Both the position numbers and the translations under genes were made by a program. The notes beneath the pieces were generated by a model. It was not told where the DNA came from. It was given only the letters and a program-made list of their open reading frames with translations, and made no database searches. From IMG/VR virus record IMGVR_UViG_3300025921_000070, positions 1 to 22,404 of that record: a stretch of DNA of 22,404 nt; one strand, written 5' to 3'. This document shows positions 21,782 through 22,404 of the stretch, in pieces; the first letter of the stretch is position 1; every line of letters begins with the position of its first letter. This DNA comes from a virus.

Positions 21782-21887
21782 AGTATAATCCCCTCAAAAC
21801 ACAAATGTGGGAAGTGTCCTATACGACTTCTCCCCTTGGTCTTACGCGGTATAGTGCGCCAGCTTTGCAAAATGAAAGCTGGAAAGA

Positions 21888-21963
21888 TGGTGTCCCTGGC
21901 CAGATTCTAACTGGCATCGTCGCAGTTTTAGAGACTGCCGCTCTAACTTTGAGCTACGGGGAC
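21888..21963 (-). tRNA. tRNA with anticodon CUA (amber suppressor)
   Basis: A 76-nt cloverleaf with encoded CCA. Acceptor is GTCCCCG/CAGGGAC (one C-A mismatch at 6-67), D stem GCTC/GAGC with 7-nt loop AAAGTTA, and anticodon stem GCAGT/ACTGC with loop CTCTAAA. This gives U33 and anticodon CUA, complementary to UAG. The variable loop is 6 nt, T stem GCCAG/CTGGC, T loop TTAGAAT. G19 and C56, nearly universal, are U19 and A56 here, a compensatory pair. The loop differs from the neighbouring tRNA-Trp by one base. It lacks the special features of tRNA-Pyl (short 8-9 linker, tiny variable loop). The amino acid is unknown; A73 and G1-C72 are present. Confidence 0.8.
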
Positions 21964-22112
21964 TTAAACAAATCTTTGGTCGTCAGTTGACGTTCTTCGA
22001 CGTTCAACCATTGCAAAAAATCGTCTCGGGATATTTGGATTTTGTCTTTGTAAGAACCGTCCGAAACTTCAATAGTCAGATAAACAGAATCAAAACTATA
22101 CTCAAGACGCAT
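21954..22112 (-). CDS. hypothetical protein, 52 aa, between tRNA genes
   Basis: ATG at 22110-22112 has a strong SD (GAGGG, 5 nt). It reads MRLEYSFDSVYLTIEVSDGS...RDDFLQWLNVEERQ and ends SP at a TAG. That stop codon is made of bases 8-10 of the amber-suppressor tRNA gene. No family is recognised; beta-strand then helix composition suggests a small folded domain. Suppression of the TAG would extend the protein through the tRNA sequence for about 45 residues to a second TAG. Being one of two TAG-ending ORFs beside a CUA tRNA is notable, though overlap by chance is possible. Confidence 0.55.
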   Translation of the reverse strand: MRLEYSFDSVYLTIEVSDGSYKDKIQISRDDFLQWLNVEERQLTTKDLFKSP

Positions 22113-22128
22113 TTTTTCCCTCGAAAAT

Positions 22129-22202
22129 TGGCAAATGCGGTAGGAATCGAACCCACGTCTACTGATTTGGAGGCAGTCGTTCTACCATTGAACTACGCAG
22201 AT
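22129..22202 (-). tRNA. tRNA-Trp (anticodon CCA)
   Basis: A 74-nt cloverleaf with encoded CCA. D stem GTTC/GAAC with loop AATGGTA (G18 G19 present), anticodon loop CTCCAAA (U33, anticodon CCA), 4-nt variable loop, T stem GTGGG/CCTAC, T loop TTCGATT, discriminator G73 as in bacterial tRNA-Trp. The acceptor stem ATCTGCG/CGCATTT has two adjacent mismatches (2-71 and 3-70), and the pair 31-39 is C-U, so the molecule is weaker than a typical tRNA. Confidence 0.75.
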
Positions 22203-22208
22203 ATTAGT

Positions 22209-22282
22209 TGCGGGTGTGGGAAATGCTCGACCACGATTTCTGACGTATGAGGCCAGTGAGATAGACTTCTTCTCTAACCCGC
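22209..22282 (-). tRNA. degenerate tRNA-Met-like gene (anticodon CAU)
   Basis: Acceptor GCGGGT/ACCCGC, D stem GAGA/TCTC, anticodon stem CTGGC/GTCAG with loop CTCATAC (U33, anticodon CAU) and A73 can be drawn. The T arm is abnormal (GTGGT/CCCAC with a mismatch and a 9-nt loop), the D loop lacks GG, and no CCA is encoded. It ends six bases before tRNA-Trp. It may be a decayed or unusual tRNA-Met, or a tRNA-like element. Confidence 0.5.
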
Positions 22283-22289
22283 AATAAAG

Positions 22290-22352
22290 GGTGATGACGG
22301 GGAGGTGCGTTGTGAAAGGAGGTGATGCACCAAAGTTGGCCCCGTCATCACC
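22290..22352 (-). ncRNA. structured leader RNA with 16S 3'-end (anti-SD) mimic in its loop
   Basis: Downstream of a strong promoter the minus-strand RNA forms a perfect 13-bp stem (GGTGATGACGGGG, 22352-22340, with CCCCGTCATCACC, 22302-22290). Nested inside is a 5-bp stem GGTGC/GCACC (22331-22327 with 22308-22304) closing an 18-nt loop. That loop contains ATCACCTCCTTTC (22314-22326), the sequence of the 3' end of bacterial 16S rRNA including the anti-Shine-Dalgarno. The RNA precedes the tRNA genes, a position comparable to the small stable RNAs linked to the T4 tRNA cluster. No ORF is needed to explain it. Confidence 0.6.
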
Positions 22353-22356
22353 GAAG

Positions 22357-22364
22357 TATTTATA
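22357..22364 (-). promoter_or_regulatory. late promoter, exact TATAAATA
   Basis: A perfect T4-type late octamer on the minus strand, overlapping the -10 box of the sigma70-type promoter at 22362-22390. Late transcription would start near 22351, at the first base of the RNA hairpin stem. Confidence 0.5.
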
Positions 22365-22390
22365 ATACCAAATTACTCACTATTTGTCAA
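22362..22390 (-). promoter_or_regulatory. strong sigma70-type promoter for the RNA/tRNA cluster
   Basis: Minus strand: consensus -35 TTGACA (22385-22390), 17-nt spacer, -10 TATTAT (22362-22367) with extended TG. Predicted start about 22355, three or so bases before the hairpin stem. It is the best match to the host consensus in the window. Confidence 0.75.
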
Positions 22391-22404
22391 GCTACTTCTT
22401 ACTT

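Noticed and set aside
21888-21963. Pyrrolysine tRNA
   Set aside because: The anticodon loop and TTAGA T loop recall tRNA-Pyl, but the two-base 8-9 linker, 7-nt D loop, 5-bp anticodon stem and 6-nt variable loop do not fit.
22325-22404. Plus-strand ORF after AAAGGAGGTGATG near the right end
   Set aside because: The extended SD is only 2 nt from the ATG and is better explained as the complement of the 16S-mimic loop; no plus-strand promoter was found and the frame leaves the window.

Overview
The window is a piece of a T4-like myovirus genome (Caudoviricetes). It carries recognisable versions of the T4 replication and recombination core: a family B DNA polymerase (gp43), the recombinase UvsX, the hexameric helicase gp41 and the primase gp61. 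It also holds late structural or head genes of the kind seen in marine T4-like phages, free-standing homing endonucleases and a small tRNA cluster. Every gene I can support lies on the minus strand, so transcription runs from high to low coordinates. No bacterial chromosomal gene is visible.

Layout in the direction of transcription. (1) 22404-21533: a strong promoter, a structured RNA whose loop copies the 3' end of 16S rRNA, a degenerate tRNA-Met-like gene, tRNA-Trp, a 52-codon ORF, a tRNA with anticodon CUA (amber suppressor) and a small membrane protein. (2) 21438-18473: a conserved hypothetical gene, then an Hsp20-like protein with a very long repetitive tail, closed by a rho-independent terminator. 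(3) 18434-11897: a sigma70-type promoter, DNA polymerase, a 53-aa protein, then uvsX broken into two genes by a split intein with an HNH endonuclease gene between the halves, a 60-aa ORF, and helicase gp41, whose proper N-terminus has no ATG/GTG/TTG start. (4) 11916-9970: six small overlapping genes, including an NPPF-type DNA methyltransferase. (5) 9944-4195: a nuclease-like protein, a probable internal head protein with a capsid-targeting N-terminus, an FkbM-like methyltransferase, two basic head-type proteins and a virion structural protein. (6) 4182-1: two GIY-YIG homing endonucleases sharing an identical 53-nt upstream control element, two small conserved proteins, three small ORFs, the primase and a membrane protein running off the edge.

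Regulation can be partly read from the sequence. Three sites (1253-1281, 18406-18434, 22362-22390) have sigma70 -35/-10 boxes with exactly 17-nt spacing and precede primase, polymerase and the tRNA/RNA cluster. A second motif, n(A/C)TAAATA, close to the T4 late promoter TATAAATA, precedes the structural genes and all three homing endonucleases. The two GIY-YIG genes have their Shine-Dalgarno (SD) sequence locked in a hairpin on long transcripts, while the late promoter inside the hairpin would free it.

The most unusual items are the 16S 3'-end mimic in a hairpin loop, the amber-suppressor tRNA with a compensatory 19-56 elbow pair, the duplicated 53-nt element, the fractured uvsX, the mini-ORF that repeats the first seven residues of UvsX, and the helicase with an apparent AUA start. 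All homology statements come from memory of these families, not from a search.
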